Source: Monilinia fructicola | Taxonomy: Eukaryota; Ascomycota; Leotiomycetes; Helotiales; Sclerotiniaceae | Reading direction: 5' to 3' | Assembly: GCA_008692225.1 (NCBI GenBank) | Contig: VICG01000004.1 | Location: forward strand, 2,895,001 to 2,959,000 | Length of the DNA: 64,000 bases | Shown: positions 1-11,193 of the stretch, in pieces | How the letters are laid out: the number at the start of each line of letters is the position of its first letter | Numbering within the stretch: position 1 is the first letter of the stretch | Program-made: the position numbers and the translations under genes | Notes under the pieces: generated by a model | What the model was told of the DNA's origin: nothing | The model's database searches: none | Seen by the model: the letters and a program-made list of their open reading frames with translations, nothing else

Positions 1-144
1 GAACAAGCTTTCGTTCCGCAAAGTGATGTATTCGAATCCCGGTTCTTCGCATGGCTTGATGATACAAATCAAGTCGAGAGTGGGTCGGTGGAACCCGGCT
101 CGCAGGAAGGGTCTGGTTCTCTTGGTGCTCATTCCTTGACTTGA
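1..144 (+). CDS. Possible 3' end of a gene cut by the window edge
   Basis: Frame 1 is open from the first base for 47 codons and stops with TGA at 142-144. The peptide is acidic and Ser/Gly-rich towards its end (ESGSVEPGSQEGSGSLG), as is common for fungal protein tails. No domain can be recognised in so short a piece. The start lies outside the window. It could equally be a chance open stretch, so confidence is low. Confidence 0.35.
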   Translation, partial: EQAFVPQSDVFESRFFAWLDDTNQVESGSVEPGSQEGSGSLGAHSLT

Positions 145-3100
145 AGTACGGGGTAGCTACTAGTTGGTTTCTGTGAAGCTTCATCAGTGTGGGGCTGGTA
201 ACTTCGTGGTGGAGATCTCTGAATTCGCTTTCTTGTTGTTCTGACGGGTGTATGGAAATATATGATTCACGTCTCTCTAAACTTTGCCATTGCACTTTCA
301 AGGGGTTGTAAAGATGTAAGGGGTAAGTTGTGATGGGTTATCATTCTTTGGTTCATACTGGATGAGGATGGTTTCTCGGTTGTGTCGCAGCGATTATATG
401 TTCTTAATTATCGTAAAATCTTGTTGATTGGGAGGTATTCACAGCTTGTGTAAGGATTGTTTGTCATGGTGTTGTTGTCAGATGTTACCGTCATCATTCA
501 TTGTTATGATTGTTGTTATTTTTGTTGTCAAAAGTCATCTACTGTTCTACTGTTCTACTGTTGACTATAATAGGATGATCATGTTCATACTCAATTCTAT
601 CGATCTCTCTCAAGCAACAGATCTCAATGCTCCATCAACCAGTCCACGAAAAGCGATTCTCAGTAAAATAGAAGAATTGTTATCGTCTAAAGCAAGGTTA
701 GATCTTACTTCTAGGCGAAGAGAAGCGCCGAGTGGATTTTGTCCAAGAGACAGCAATTCAGATCCGCAGGAGCTTCATGGTGATGGATAATAACAGAAGT
801 GACGAATATCCGTCACCACTACCAGAAACTTAGCACTGCCGCCCCTTTTCATTATCTTGTTTAGAGAAACTAGCGAAAGAATCGATGTGCTTATCTCTCC
901 TTGCAAGAATCAAGCAGGAAAGCTGGATTTGACACATTATCGGATAATCGTTTCGGGGACCTAGTTTTCCCATATTCTGGAATTGTATTTCTATGTTTAT
1001 TCTTGAGCTTGTGGGTAAGAGTGGAGGCTTATATAGCCTCTTGTTGAATTACTATTTTTGTTTATTTGAGTATCCATGAGCTTCCAGACTCCTGTATGGA
1101 ATTTTATACTCGTGAAACAGGATGTGAGACCGATCAAACCTCCTTCTCCCCCTCCTTTAATTCGTCATACTAAATCCCGTCCCTCTCGAGAGTTTCAAGG
1201 AGGGCGAGTTATATACCAGCGTCCCATCAACACTTTCTTCACCCAGCAGATGAAAGTAGACATTTCTTAATGTCTGCAAAAAATAACACCATCATCTTAT
1301 CTTTCCCATTCTACATTAGATTCACATCATTTGGGCTGGTTTAATGATACTGCAGGGAGGTTATGATTGGAATGATCGGAGAGTAAACGAGGATAATAGG
1401 ACAGGGTATCGAACGTTATATCAAGAATCTTGCCGCTACCGATAATTTTCCCTATCATTTCATCTTACTGCATCCATCATGAGAATCCAATTGATAAACC
1501 CTTCTGCATCTCCTTTCACAGCAGACCTCATACGGGAGTAATGCTGAAACTAGCTTCGCTACTGAACTCTTAGCTCTCAAGATCCTTGAAGCCTGCCGCG
1601 TGAAAAGAGCAACAGAAGAGGCTTCGTGTTTCTCTTACTGCTAGTCATAACACTTGATACGTATCTGATATATATCCTCATGGGTAAGATTTCGTAAAGA
1701 CGTTCTTTAGATCACATCATTACACTATGCACATTGATCTTGGATTCGAACATATTCCTGGAACTCCCATCAACGATACACCTCCATATAGCCTCTATCT
1801 CAAGTATTGAACACCATCAGCAGTCCGCTGTCAAGCATCTCACACTTCATCCACTTTGGGTGACTGTCTATTCAAGCAAGCAAAAGCAGATCTTTGCGGT
1901 GGATCTAGGGAGGATGCTTCATCCTGTACGCCGCATATCCTCTGTGTTCTTGCTTCTAATCAGAGCTGAGGATTATCTGGACTCAGAGGCTTCCTGACTA
2001 GAAACTTCCGCTATTATGAGCAGATTGGCGGTGATGACGGGAACATGTGTTTTTCCAATATCTATCACCAGCAAGCTACCCACCTGCCGCTAATCATCCA
2101 TCAATTTACATCACACGTCCACTGCAGTCTGGTGGTCTAGGAATTCTAACCTCAAGCCCACAAGTATGTAAGGTCTCCCACAAGGAATAAGAACAAGCCT
2201 CCCTGCCCACCAATCATGCTGCCCGGTCTGGAAATCATCAATCTTTCCCTTCGTGATGGTTGATATTGTTAGGACCCGGATTTGTGTTTATATATTGAAG
2301 ATACCTAGGTAGCGGATAGAAGGTCCATATGCCCAAAGATAAAAGCATACGTTCATCTCCCAGGTACCTGGAAATTGATCCACCCAAGCCTACGAGCCAT
2401 ATGATGGTTCCCCAAACCCCTTGCTTTCGCTTCCCAAGACAAACTGTGGGTAGAAATATCCCCTGAAGCTTCTCATCTACTTCAATCTCTCAGTATACTC
2501 TGATATAAAAGGCCACATGGGTGATGTGATGTGCCACGAAAGGTTTGAGAATGAATCATGACGTATTGTTAGAACGATTATATCATCCTCCACGAAATGA
2601 CCATAGAGAGCTATAATCATAATAGTAGCCCCCCATCATCGTAACAGGCCTACCCAAACATGATCTGTAACTTCCCCTTAGCAAGCGTGATCCCTCCTCG
2701 AAGCGTCAGCTGACAAGTACAGAAGCAACTTCTTATCCATCCCGTGATCCCCAACACATATCTAGGATTTTCAACCTGGATGCTAAAGAAGCTCGAAATG
2801 TAGATCTTGTATTTGTCGAATTTTGAGAAATAAAATCCATTTAGTGTCTATAGGCCGGAGGGCAAGCTGGGGAGATGTGGCGGGAGTTCTGGTGGGCATA
2901 ATACCTGCGGAGAGAAGAGATCATATGGGGATTTGGTGATTGGAATATTGAGTGAGTCTACTGCAATCTTCGCACAGGTGTTTTGAAAGAGGTGGAGAAT
3001 GGAGCGGTGAGATAATTTTTACTGATGTGCTTGTAATTAGCTTCGCACAGAAGAGACGGTCTGGTCATGTCTCCATCTCGTCACTATTATGTCTCTTTTG

Positions 3101-4327
3101 ATATCACCATCTCACTATCTCCCAGAAAATGAAAGATTGTATCCTCTGTACCAAATAAGTATACCGGTTCCTAGATTCTGCAATAGCCATCGCCCATCCT
3201 TTGAGAAAATGAAGAGATTGCTAGTGAATACTGCTTCTGCGTTATCATACCATCGACTTCTTAGAACAAGTTGCAATCAAAAAAGGGTATATAAAAACTC
3301 GTCAGTTCAACGCATCATCTCCAGATTCTAGAGGCAAACAAAGAGCTCAGACGGCTAGGGCTGTGCGAGGGCGAGTCTGCGAGAGGTATCGATCAAGACG
3401 TGGAACTCTGTGGTCTTTGAAATAAGTTTCCATCACGGCTTCCAGCATATGAAGATCAAATGGGGCTTCATTGTAATGTGTTGCTTGATATTTGACAGTA
3501 CTGCTACTAATTTGACAGTGGGTGAAGAGGATGGACAGAAAGCTTTGAGTACTATAAACTCATCGTCTCTTCACTAACCTATAATTGTTAAGTAAAAAGT
3601 TCGTATTCCCTTCTCATTATTTCGATAATAGTCCAACTAATGATTCACCGTGGCAACAAGTTAATGTATAAGGTATTGAAATAGCTTCCGCCTCTCTAAT
3701 CTCCCCCCTCCCTTCGTCTTCCATTCCAATACATGGTTACCACAGTGTCTGTGTCCCCACCTGTCAAGAGTTCGGTATCTCTTTCTCATGAAACTCCTAG
3801 AGTCTTTGAATTAAAGCTCATACTATTGATATTCATAGAAGAGATATGATTGAGGATATGGGAGATCCGGGATAACTATCTATCTAATCGATGCTTGTTG
3901 TCAAAAGCCCTCATACTATTGTTGTCGAGCTCTCACCACCACCAACAGCCCTACACATCTTCCTCTCAACAAAATTAGTACTCGGGAGATAAAACAAACT
4001 CTCACGTTCTTTCTAGGAAGCCTAGCACAACGATTTGAAGGCGTTCCCTCAGCCTTCAAGAATGAAGTGATCATTCCATGTTCCTGTTGTTTGCAATGCC
4101 CAGTTTTTCAAATTATGGAGAGGAAGGCATTTCTATATTGACGCGCAATGAGAAAATAAATGGGAGGTGGAATTTTAGGAACGACGCGAGCATGATGAAT
4201 TTGATGACAAAGACTGTACTTTGTTTTCCAAACCATTATAAGAAGGCTCTGGAGGCGCACTCGAACGAATGGATAGATAACATATAAGATCCAACCACCC
4301 TCACGCACATCGACAATCCTCACTCCA
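145..4327. other. Gene-poor stretch, no convincing gene
   Basis: Only short open frames (all under about 120 codons) occur on either strand. Several rely on TTG or CTG rather than ATG, and none shows a recognisable domain or paired splice signals that extend it. I see no transposase, reverse transcriptase or tRNA here. It may hold UTRs of genes to the left and regulatory DNA. Confidence 0.5.
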
Positions 4328-4875
4328 ATGCCAAATATTAATCACACCCAACTCTCCCCCCCTCACTCCCATAACTCCCATAACTCCCAATCCTCATATC
4401 CAACCAGCCTCACCCCAACGCCCAACCCAAAATCCCCATCCACCACACCCCTAGATATCCTCCAAACGCTGCACTGCCTTCACCAAACATATCCCCGTGG
4501 TACAGTGGTATACGCCTCCACCTACATCATAGTAATCGGGCCCCTCTTAATCAGGGGCAACAAGGGGACAGTTTGTCACAGTCTCTCCATAGTACGATGT
4601 TGATTGGGATTCTCGGGGCGCTTGCGCCTCGACGAGTTTTGCCCTTGTGATCTCTTCTTTATTTTTTCTCTCTCTTTCTTCAGCGGACGCGAAGATGGAT
4701 TTTTGTGGGGGCGCGGATGGTGGCGGGGGTAAGCGAGGAGGCGGGTGGGTTGTTGGGCCCGGCATGCTTTATTCACTGGACTGAGAAAGCCGGTTCGGAG
4801 GTTGTTGGCTTGGTGTTTGGGAGGGCGAAGGGGGATGTGCAGGTGGGAATTAATCCTAGTCGTTGGGAAATACCA
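4328..4875 (+). other. Coding-like patch, perhaps a small frame-broken gene
   Basis: An ATG frame starts at 4328 and runs 91 codons, proline/serine-rich at first and then with a hydrophobic run (YIIVIGPLLI). GC content rises after 4600. Between about 4690 and 4875 another frame reads smoothly to a TGA, ending FGRAKGDVQVGINPSRWEIP. Joining the parts needs one or two frame changes or an unproven intron ending near the ttcttcag at 4675-4682. I do not recognise a family. It may be a decayed gene or coincidence. Confidence 0.2.
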
Positions 4876-4908
4876 TGATCTAACGTGATGTCTCCTCGCA
4901 ATGCTAAT

Positions 4909-4938
4909 GCATCATCATCATCATCATCATTATCATCA
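4909..4938. repeat. (ATC)n microsatellite
   Basis: About nine copies of ATC with one interruption, in non-coding DNA. Confidence 0.9.
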
Positions 4939-5631
4939 ACTCATTATTCCCCCCAAAGAAAATTATTCTCTCGCGTAAGATATCTAGACAAGTTGCCCTC
5001 CCCTATCTGAGTAACCTACTCCAAACATACCCACAAAAACCCTATACTTCCAAGGACCTCTCCTCCCATATCTGTTAGAAAACTTCCTATCTTCCAACTC
5101 GGAGTGTTTCAATAGTAGGGGAAAAGGGTTGAGAAAGAAGAGCTAGGTAGGAAATGCGCAGAATTGATTTGTGCGCCAATAATGGCATCTAGTAGTGACA
5201 AGAGATGGAGCAGATTGGAGAGTGTAAAGTTATCTATGATTTGTGGAATTTCTGGGAGGCTCAACAAGGTAGGTCAGAGATCGATATGTATCGCTAGTCG
5301 CAATTACTCATTTAGCAATAGCCTCAAGTTGAGAAATGAGAAAGAACATTGGCGACTGGTCTTTTTTGCATCAAGCCCTTGGCGACATATCTCTAGCATG
5401 TATTGTCTCATGATATTTGCCGCTTGAAAAAACAATCCTGTGGAAACGGGATAACTAAAGACTCGCAACGCCATCTCGCATGCAATGGTATCTATTTCTA
5501 TCACTTTGATATTTCTCATCACCGATCCGCCATCCATCATCTTCCTTTGACCTGAGCCACCAGGAAGGAGATAAGAAACACTTCCCTTGTTCTACAACCA
5601 TGACATCCCGTCCATCTACTTTCCCAAAATC
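4939..5631. other. Intergenic, nothing recognised
   Basis: Only short open frames on both strands, none with a recognisable domain. This lies downstream of the minus-strand phosphatase gene. Confidence 0.5.
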
Positions 5632-7470
5632 CTAAGAATTTATCGTCCTATTCACGCTCTGCACATGCCCCAACCTATGTCCCTTCGCATCCTTCATCTG
5701 TTCTTCCGGAACTCCACCCGGTAACTCAGCTGTCGATACTGTCGACACCTTCGGTGCACTGGGTATATCATCTATTCCATCAACTTGACTTCCTATAACT
5801 CTATCCCCGACTGGTAAGTAGATGACCATTCCTAGCAGTTCGCATATTTCAACTCACTTCGTTATTCCATCATTCGGAGTCGTAGAAGTCGCGGTATCGA
5901 GCCCCTTGTTAATATCCTCCATGTTTGGCACCGTACCATTGTCCTGAGGCTGCGGCAACGTGGAGATATCCAATTCCAATTCTTCTTCGCCTGTTGGACT
6001 CGAGACCCTCAGCCCTTTCTCGGAATTGTTTCCACTACTTTCTTGCTTATCGGCCTCATTGATACTACTAGCCTTACTAACCTCCGCACTAGCCGGACTC
6101 TCCGTTCTCAATCCCAAATCTCTCTCTCCGTGAGTAGGTGAAGTTTCATTTTCTCCTTTCCAATCCGCAGCTTTTACTCCGGGAACTGGAGAATCAATCC
6201 CTGGTTCTTCGATGATACTTTCACTTCTGCCACGACCGGGTTCGGGGTCGTAGACTTTCCATACTACGGATAATTTGTCAAAAGCTCGAGTACCTTTTCG
6301 GCTTGAGCCTTTGATTCCGTCCATCTTGTCCCATTCAATTTCGAAGATACCATTCTCATTGGGCTTTCCACCTTGCTCTGGTCCATTTCCTTCAAAATAG
6401 GCATTGAACCATACGTGAGCTACGGCCGTAACCATGGTCCATCCCATTGATGCTTTGTTCCGTCGTTCAAAATCAATATTGATATCACTAGTAGGAAGAA
6501 TAACTCGAGTTAGAGGGTTTGAAGATAACGGCCCCACCACCAGTTTCCGACTCATTCTCTGGTGATTCGCCCGTACTCGGTTTCTGTGGCTCGTGTTGTT
6601 GGCTTCTTAGTACTTGGTTCTTCGATTCTGTCTGCGCTCTTCGACGTTACGATCTTGTCTTGATTGCCGAATCCAGCCATGTCAGATAACATGTTCTTGA
6701 TTCCTCCACTACCCGGTGTATCCCCTTCTACCAGAACTCTTTCTTTCTTTGTAAATACGTGGAACAATTTGATGGTTTTTCCTTCATCGACGTATCCCTC
6801 CACCTGTACCCTAACACCATCTCTCAAGCCCCAAACATGTACCTCCATGATTTCAATCTGTCGATCAAACATAATGTTTTCCAGATTGCGTCCAACGATC
6901 TACATAACCAACCCATCTCAATTGACTCGGGATCGAAACACCTTGCCCAAAGCCTGGCCTCATTCTCCTCTCTGTAAATCGGGCCAATGCCTCTGAAGCC
7001 TTCCATCCACATTCCGCAATGAGATAACTACAAGCCATCGTCCCACTCCTCCCCTTGCCAGCCTTGCAGTGCACAACCACTACTCTTTTTCCTCCCTTCT
7101 GGTCCTTTCCCTCCCCATCCCCTTTTCCCTCCAACCAATTCCTCATGCCCCCTACAATCCTGGTACCAATTTAAAACGGCGGAGGATGATGATCCGGCCA
7201 TGGCCAATGCTTAACCCTACCCCTAACCTCCTCATCTGGATACCCCGTCCCCTCCGCTCGAAATTCCCATATCATCCATCCCTCCTTTCCATGTTTATAA
7301 TCGAGGAATGTGACGAGTTGATCGAGAGGATTGCGATATGCGCGCTGAGGGTATGTGCCACTTGGACCCGATGTCGCAATGATATTCGGTGTCACATAGC
7401 AGAGGTCGAGTCCTGCTTCTGGGTGTCTAGAACGAGGACCAGCGACGATTTGTCGTAGGAGGGATGCCAT
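5632..7470 (-). CDS. tep1: PTEN-family phosphoinositide 3-phosphatase (Tep1-like), frame-broken
   Basis: Reading leftward from an ATG at 7470, the protein has the PTEN order: an N-terminal dual-specificity-type domain, then a C2 domain, then an acidic Ser/Glu-rich tail. The active-site P-loop HCKAGKGRSG is present (PTEN itself has HCKAGKGRTG), preceded by the conserved WPDHHPPPF stretch that matches FEDHNPP in PTEN. The C2 part includes LPTSDINIDFERRN and AHVWFNAYFEG. Family members dephosphorylate PI(3,4,5)P3 at the membrane and oppose PI3-kinase signalling. The frame is interrupted repeatedly: an in-frame TAA at 7171-7173 that disappears if one T of the TTTT run is removed and an A is added about 10 nt later; a one-base loss in a T run near 6873; and shifts near 6560-6610 and near 6500. 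A likely last intron (GTGAGT donor at about 5855, CAG acceptor near 5817) precedes a final open segment ending at 5632, whose phase is off by one base. Family is secure; exact boundaries are not. Confidence 0.85.
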
Positions 7471-8655
7471 GTTCTGAGGCTGAGGTAAACGGGACTGAGT
7501 GTTGAGGTCGTGGTGTATTCGGCTTGATTGAAAGAAAGAAAGGCTATGGGATTTGCTACGGGATTTGAGGTACGGAGGTGGTATTTGTGTCGAACATCGT
7601 TCCTTGGAAAATGAGTTGTGTGAATGGAGCTAAAAGAAAATGCAAAATGATATCAGGCTGGGAAGAAGTTGGCCTCGTGTTTCTACTGTTTGTGATGTAC
7701 GGAGAGCAAAAGCCCCTATGACGTATATTTGTGGTGAGAATTCTTGAAAATTGAAGTGTGGCTGTGCAACGAATTTTGGAAGGACCAATGACAAACAAAC
7801 ATCAATAATCTTACCTGACTCCGTATATAAAAAGACACACTTGATACAAACATGGTGGTCGAAAGGATCAGAAATAATTAACTTCGGGAAGCATTGAAAT
7901 GCCAAGTAAAGAATGCTTATCACATAATATCTTGGAGATAGAGATTCCCCCTACGTAAGTACTATGGGCAGATCTACTGAGTCGGCTCAGACTCTCAGAG
8001 CAACATCACTCCTGGGAAGCTATATCTACGGTTTATGCCTCTCTCCTCAACACGCCAAGGCAGAATACAGTTGATCTACCAGGTATCTCGGAATGTAAGT
8101 AGCATTAACGGCATCCATAGTAGTGGTATCCTTACCTGCTCCATCGCTTACTGGGCATCATCAATGTATACTCAAAGGTCGGAGGAGCATTTTTGTGAAT
8201 TCTCTTTTTTCCTCTCAGTGAAAACCTGATCGAGGGAGACTGTCGAAGAGTGTCTCTTCATCTCTCACTTTCCTAATTTCTTGTTTTGGTAGTTGTTTTT
8301 CATTCAATGGGAATATTATGGTATTTTCAAGTGAATTCTACCTTCTATAACCTAAGCACATGATTTCATACACTCTGCTCTAATTTAGAGCACTTACTAT
8401 CCCAATATTCCATGATTATAGTACAACAAATCCCAGTACTGGTCTTCAGACAAAAGCTCGTAGAGCTTCTTGTCCCCATTAGTCAAGTAGCAGACAAACT
8501 TCGTAAGATCGGGTTTTCTCCCGACCTATGCTCAATGCCAGGTTTCGAATTCTCGAAAGGATTCCTCGGGGTGGGAGAGGATCATTCGCGGAAATTTCTG
8601 TGTGAATAATAGATAGTAAGTTATTCAGTTGTACAGTGGTATAAAACGATTTACC
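7471..8655. other. Intergenic, upstream of the phosphatase gene
   Basis: Contains the promoter side of the minus-strand phosphatase gene. Short open frames occur on both strands, but none shows a domain or plausible exon structure. Confidence 0.5.
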
Positions 8656-8960
8656 AGTTAACTTCGAGCTGGTTCTTGATCAAAAGATCCCGAAGGTGCT
8701 TCTGTGTCCGGCTCCACCGGATGTTGAACCTTCGAAACCCAATAATCAAGAAGCAGCGTATAGGGGCTCCTTCTTTCTGTGAAGTGTGGTGGATGCTAGA
8801 ATGCGATCGTTAACTGATTCTGGATTAAAGGATTCCAGAGGTTCTTTTTGGTCCGATTTTACCAGCTGTTAAAGTGAAAGAACCTTTGGCATCTTATAAT
8901 CCAGAAACAGGTTATGAGTACATTGTCTTTCTTTGAAGTTTGTTGCATCATATGGTATGC
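8656..8960. repeat. Two adjacent, strongly diverged ~150-bp tandem repeats with protein-like reading
   Basis: Unit A (about 8656-8808) and unit B (about 8809-8960) begin with the same gttaact and can be aligned along their length, ending in ctttctgtgaagt and ctttctttgaagt. On the plus strand both translate in matching phase: A reads LVLDQKIPKVLLCPAPPDV and B reads LILD*RIPEVLFGPILPAV, both later closing at TGA. Unit B has TAA where A has CAA. A more diverged third relative may lie at about 8490-8610, with a similar LC-x2-P-x3-E-x-SK pattern. This looks like a decayed duplicated exon or coding repeat; the family is unknown. Confidence 0.55.
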
Positions 8961-10470
8961 TCCATGGGCTGAGGACTCAATAGTCTTCGAAGGAACGCAA
9001 ACGCGTGCATCCAACGCACCAATCTTATGACACCATCCATATCGGTATACCAAAAAAGTCTAAGATCCGTCACCATGAAGCAATACAATAGCAATCAATC
9101 CTAGCTCAGAATATCACTCCCAGAGCGTGACAAGACGATGCCAGAAAAGTGCTACTCCGATACCCAGAATGATCCGGTAAGGTTGATTTCGATGATTCGA
9201 CAACAATGTTACAGTCGCAAGTTTTGGCGGATCCCATCTGCTTGATTGCAACTTGGGCGTTGCTGTATTCTTGTTGTGGAATATTACGTACAACGTCGGA
9301 TAGGCGTTTTTAACACCATGCCCGTGGCAGATAGGTCTTTCAACCTGAACCATACACTCTACGATGTAGTGGTCGGTTGTGTGGTAACTGAAATTATGGT
9401 ACTTGTGCCATCCAGGTTTGTTATTTTCATGGAATTTTGACGATTTTACCCAAGGACTGTTGGTACTTTGCTTTGCATTGGAGAAGTATGATGTTAGCTT
9501 CAGTTCAAGCTGTAGAGATTCAAGGAAGTGTATGGCGAAGCTAAGAAAATGGATCCAGAGATGCTCGAAGCATGTGGCTCCTAAGATGTTGCGCATTAGC
9601 ACCAGTGAGCCTGTCGATTCTATCGGGGGATCAATCAATGATATAAAAATTGTCGCGAAAATAGTTGCTGTTACCCCTCAAAAACTGAGGAAAAAGAAAA
9701 TAATAGAGATTCGTTCATCGAGTGTTGAATGAGTAGGTCTAGATTTCTCACCTATGTAATTTCATTAGCTAAGGTTCATGCACGACATGGATGAAATACA
9801 GGGTAGAGACTTACTTGCTGGGGAAACGCGATTTCTTGGCTATTGGAGCTGTGAAAGAGCTAAAATCATCGAGTGATAGTTGATTGATAGATTCATGCGT
9901 ATCGTCGAACCATCGCGAACCCATCATATATCATGCCAACTTTGTGTGGATAATTGACGGGCTATACTCTGCAGCTGTTTCCTCTATCCACTGTTCTTAT
10001 CACTGTATATACTAATGTTCAATCCCACATTATTTAGTTCGATCGAGGTGCTCCGACAATATCCCCTCCATGACATATTGCAAAACTTCTGCGAGTATAT
10101 CTAGCCGCCAATGGATTCGTGAAACTGACTAAAAACGACCATAGTAGAGGACTCAACGCAAAGACAAAGTTGATTGCCTCGTGGAATTAAGGATTTTCCG
10201 GCGAAAATGGATCAATTCTGAGAAATTGCTCTCCAAGTCAGTATAACGCTCTTAGAGGTGGAATGAGGGGGGGAAAAGAGTGCAAAAGACTTACAGGTCT
10301 AAGACATGTGTATCTCAGTTGATGACCATGTTTGAGAAAGCTCGGCTCACGGATTGAGGCCATATGATATGTGCCCGGGGGCTACTGGGAACGGTATGCA
10401 TTGATACTAACTATATAAGTACATTACTCAAACATTTCTCGCGTACAACAAGTTATACCGCCGCCATCAC
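8961..10470. other. Gene-poor stretch with antisense open frames only
   Basis: The longest open frame is on the minus strand (9596-9114 from its first ATG, about 160 codons). It overlaps an open frame on the other strand, shows no domain, and starts with a non-ATG codon in its longest form. I do not support either as a gene. Confidence 0.4.
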
Positions 10471-10604
10471 GACCCTCACCACCCTCACCACCCTCACCAC
10501 CCTCACCACCCTCACCACCCTCACCACCCTCACCACCATCACCATCATCACCACCATCACCACCATCACCACCATCACCACCATCACCACCATCACCACC
10601 ATCA
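10471..10604. repeat. Two-phase nonamer minisatellite, (CCCTCACCA)n then (CACCATCAC)n
   Basis: Roughly seven copies of a CCCTCACCA-type nonamer change abruptly into about seven copies of CACCATCAC. The units differ by C/A exchange. All periods are multiples of three, so one strand reads poly-(Thr-Thr-Leu) or (Thr-Thr-Ile) and the other Gly-Gly-Glu or Gly-Gly-Asp. A minus-strand open frame (10852-10424) crosses it but uses GTG as its first codon; I do not call it. Confidence 0.9.
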
Positions 10605-11193
10605 TCTCTTCTCATCATTCCCAGACTCTCAATATATGATAAATTATCATCAGTATGCTCGTTTCCATGAGTTGCTGAATTCGACTTCCCGTTTTTCATC
10701 TTGAATACCAAACAAACTCGTCGCTTCTGCAGCTGGCGTCTCACTGAGAGACGACTGATCGAGTCATCAGTGGTGATTGCTGCCTTTGGGAGTGAAGCGG
10801 ATTGCGTACTGAGCCAGCTCGTGCATCCCGCTCTCTGCTCAGAACAAGCCACTTATTCTTCCCAGGACCAATGAAATTCTCTTTTCACCCCCCCTTAATC
10901 ACTGCGACACCTCCTTGCCCATCCAAATTTGTGTGCTGTCGAGCCAGAGTAATGAGCCCTCCTAGCTTCGGGAAAACCCGTCAGGTCGGGCAAATTTCAC
11001 GTCTCGGACCTCAAGCCGAATACCAGAGTATCAATTCGAGAAACCTCCGAGACGCGAACTTCACCAGACCGGACGGACTTTTGCTCCGCTGGATCGGCTG
11101 CCACAGAGTGGCCTTGGGCTGGGCACCGACTCCCACCACGTGATTTCTGTGTGCACCTGCTGCACCAAGGCCTCGGGCAGATGCCCCCACATG
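10605..11193. other. Intergenic or poorly resolved
   Basis: Moderately GC-rich DNA with short open frames on both strands and no domain. It borders the repeat-bearing broken gene to the right. Confidence 0.4.

Noticed and set aside
428..790. Plus-strand open frame of 120 codons
   Set aside because: Starts with TTG, is cysteine- and valine-rich without pattern, and has no homologue I recognise.
9114..9638. Minus-strand open frame of 174 codons
   Set aside because: Begins with TTG; the first ATG leaves about 160 codons. No domain, an overlapping open frame exists on the other strand, and no splice or paralogue support was seen.
10424..10852. Gly/Glu/Asp-repeat protein on the minus strand
   Set aside because: Frame exists because the nonamer repeat has a period divisible by three; first codon is GTG and no independent coding evidence flanks it.
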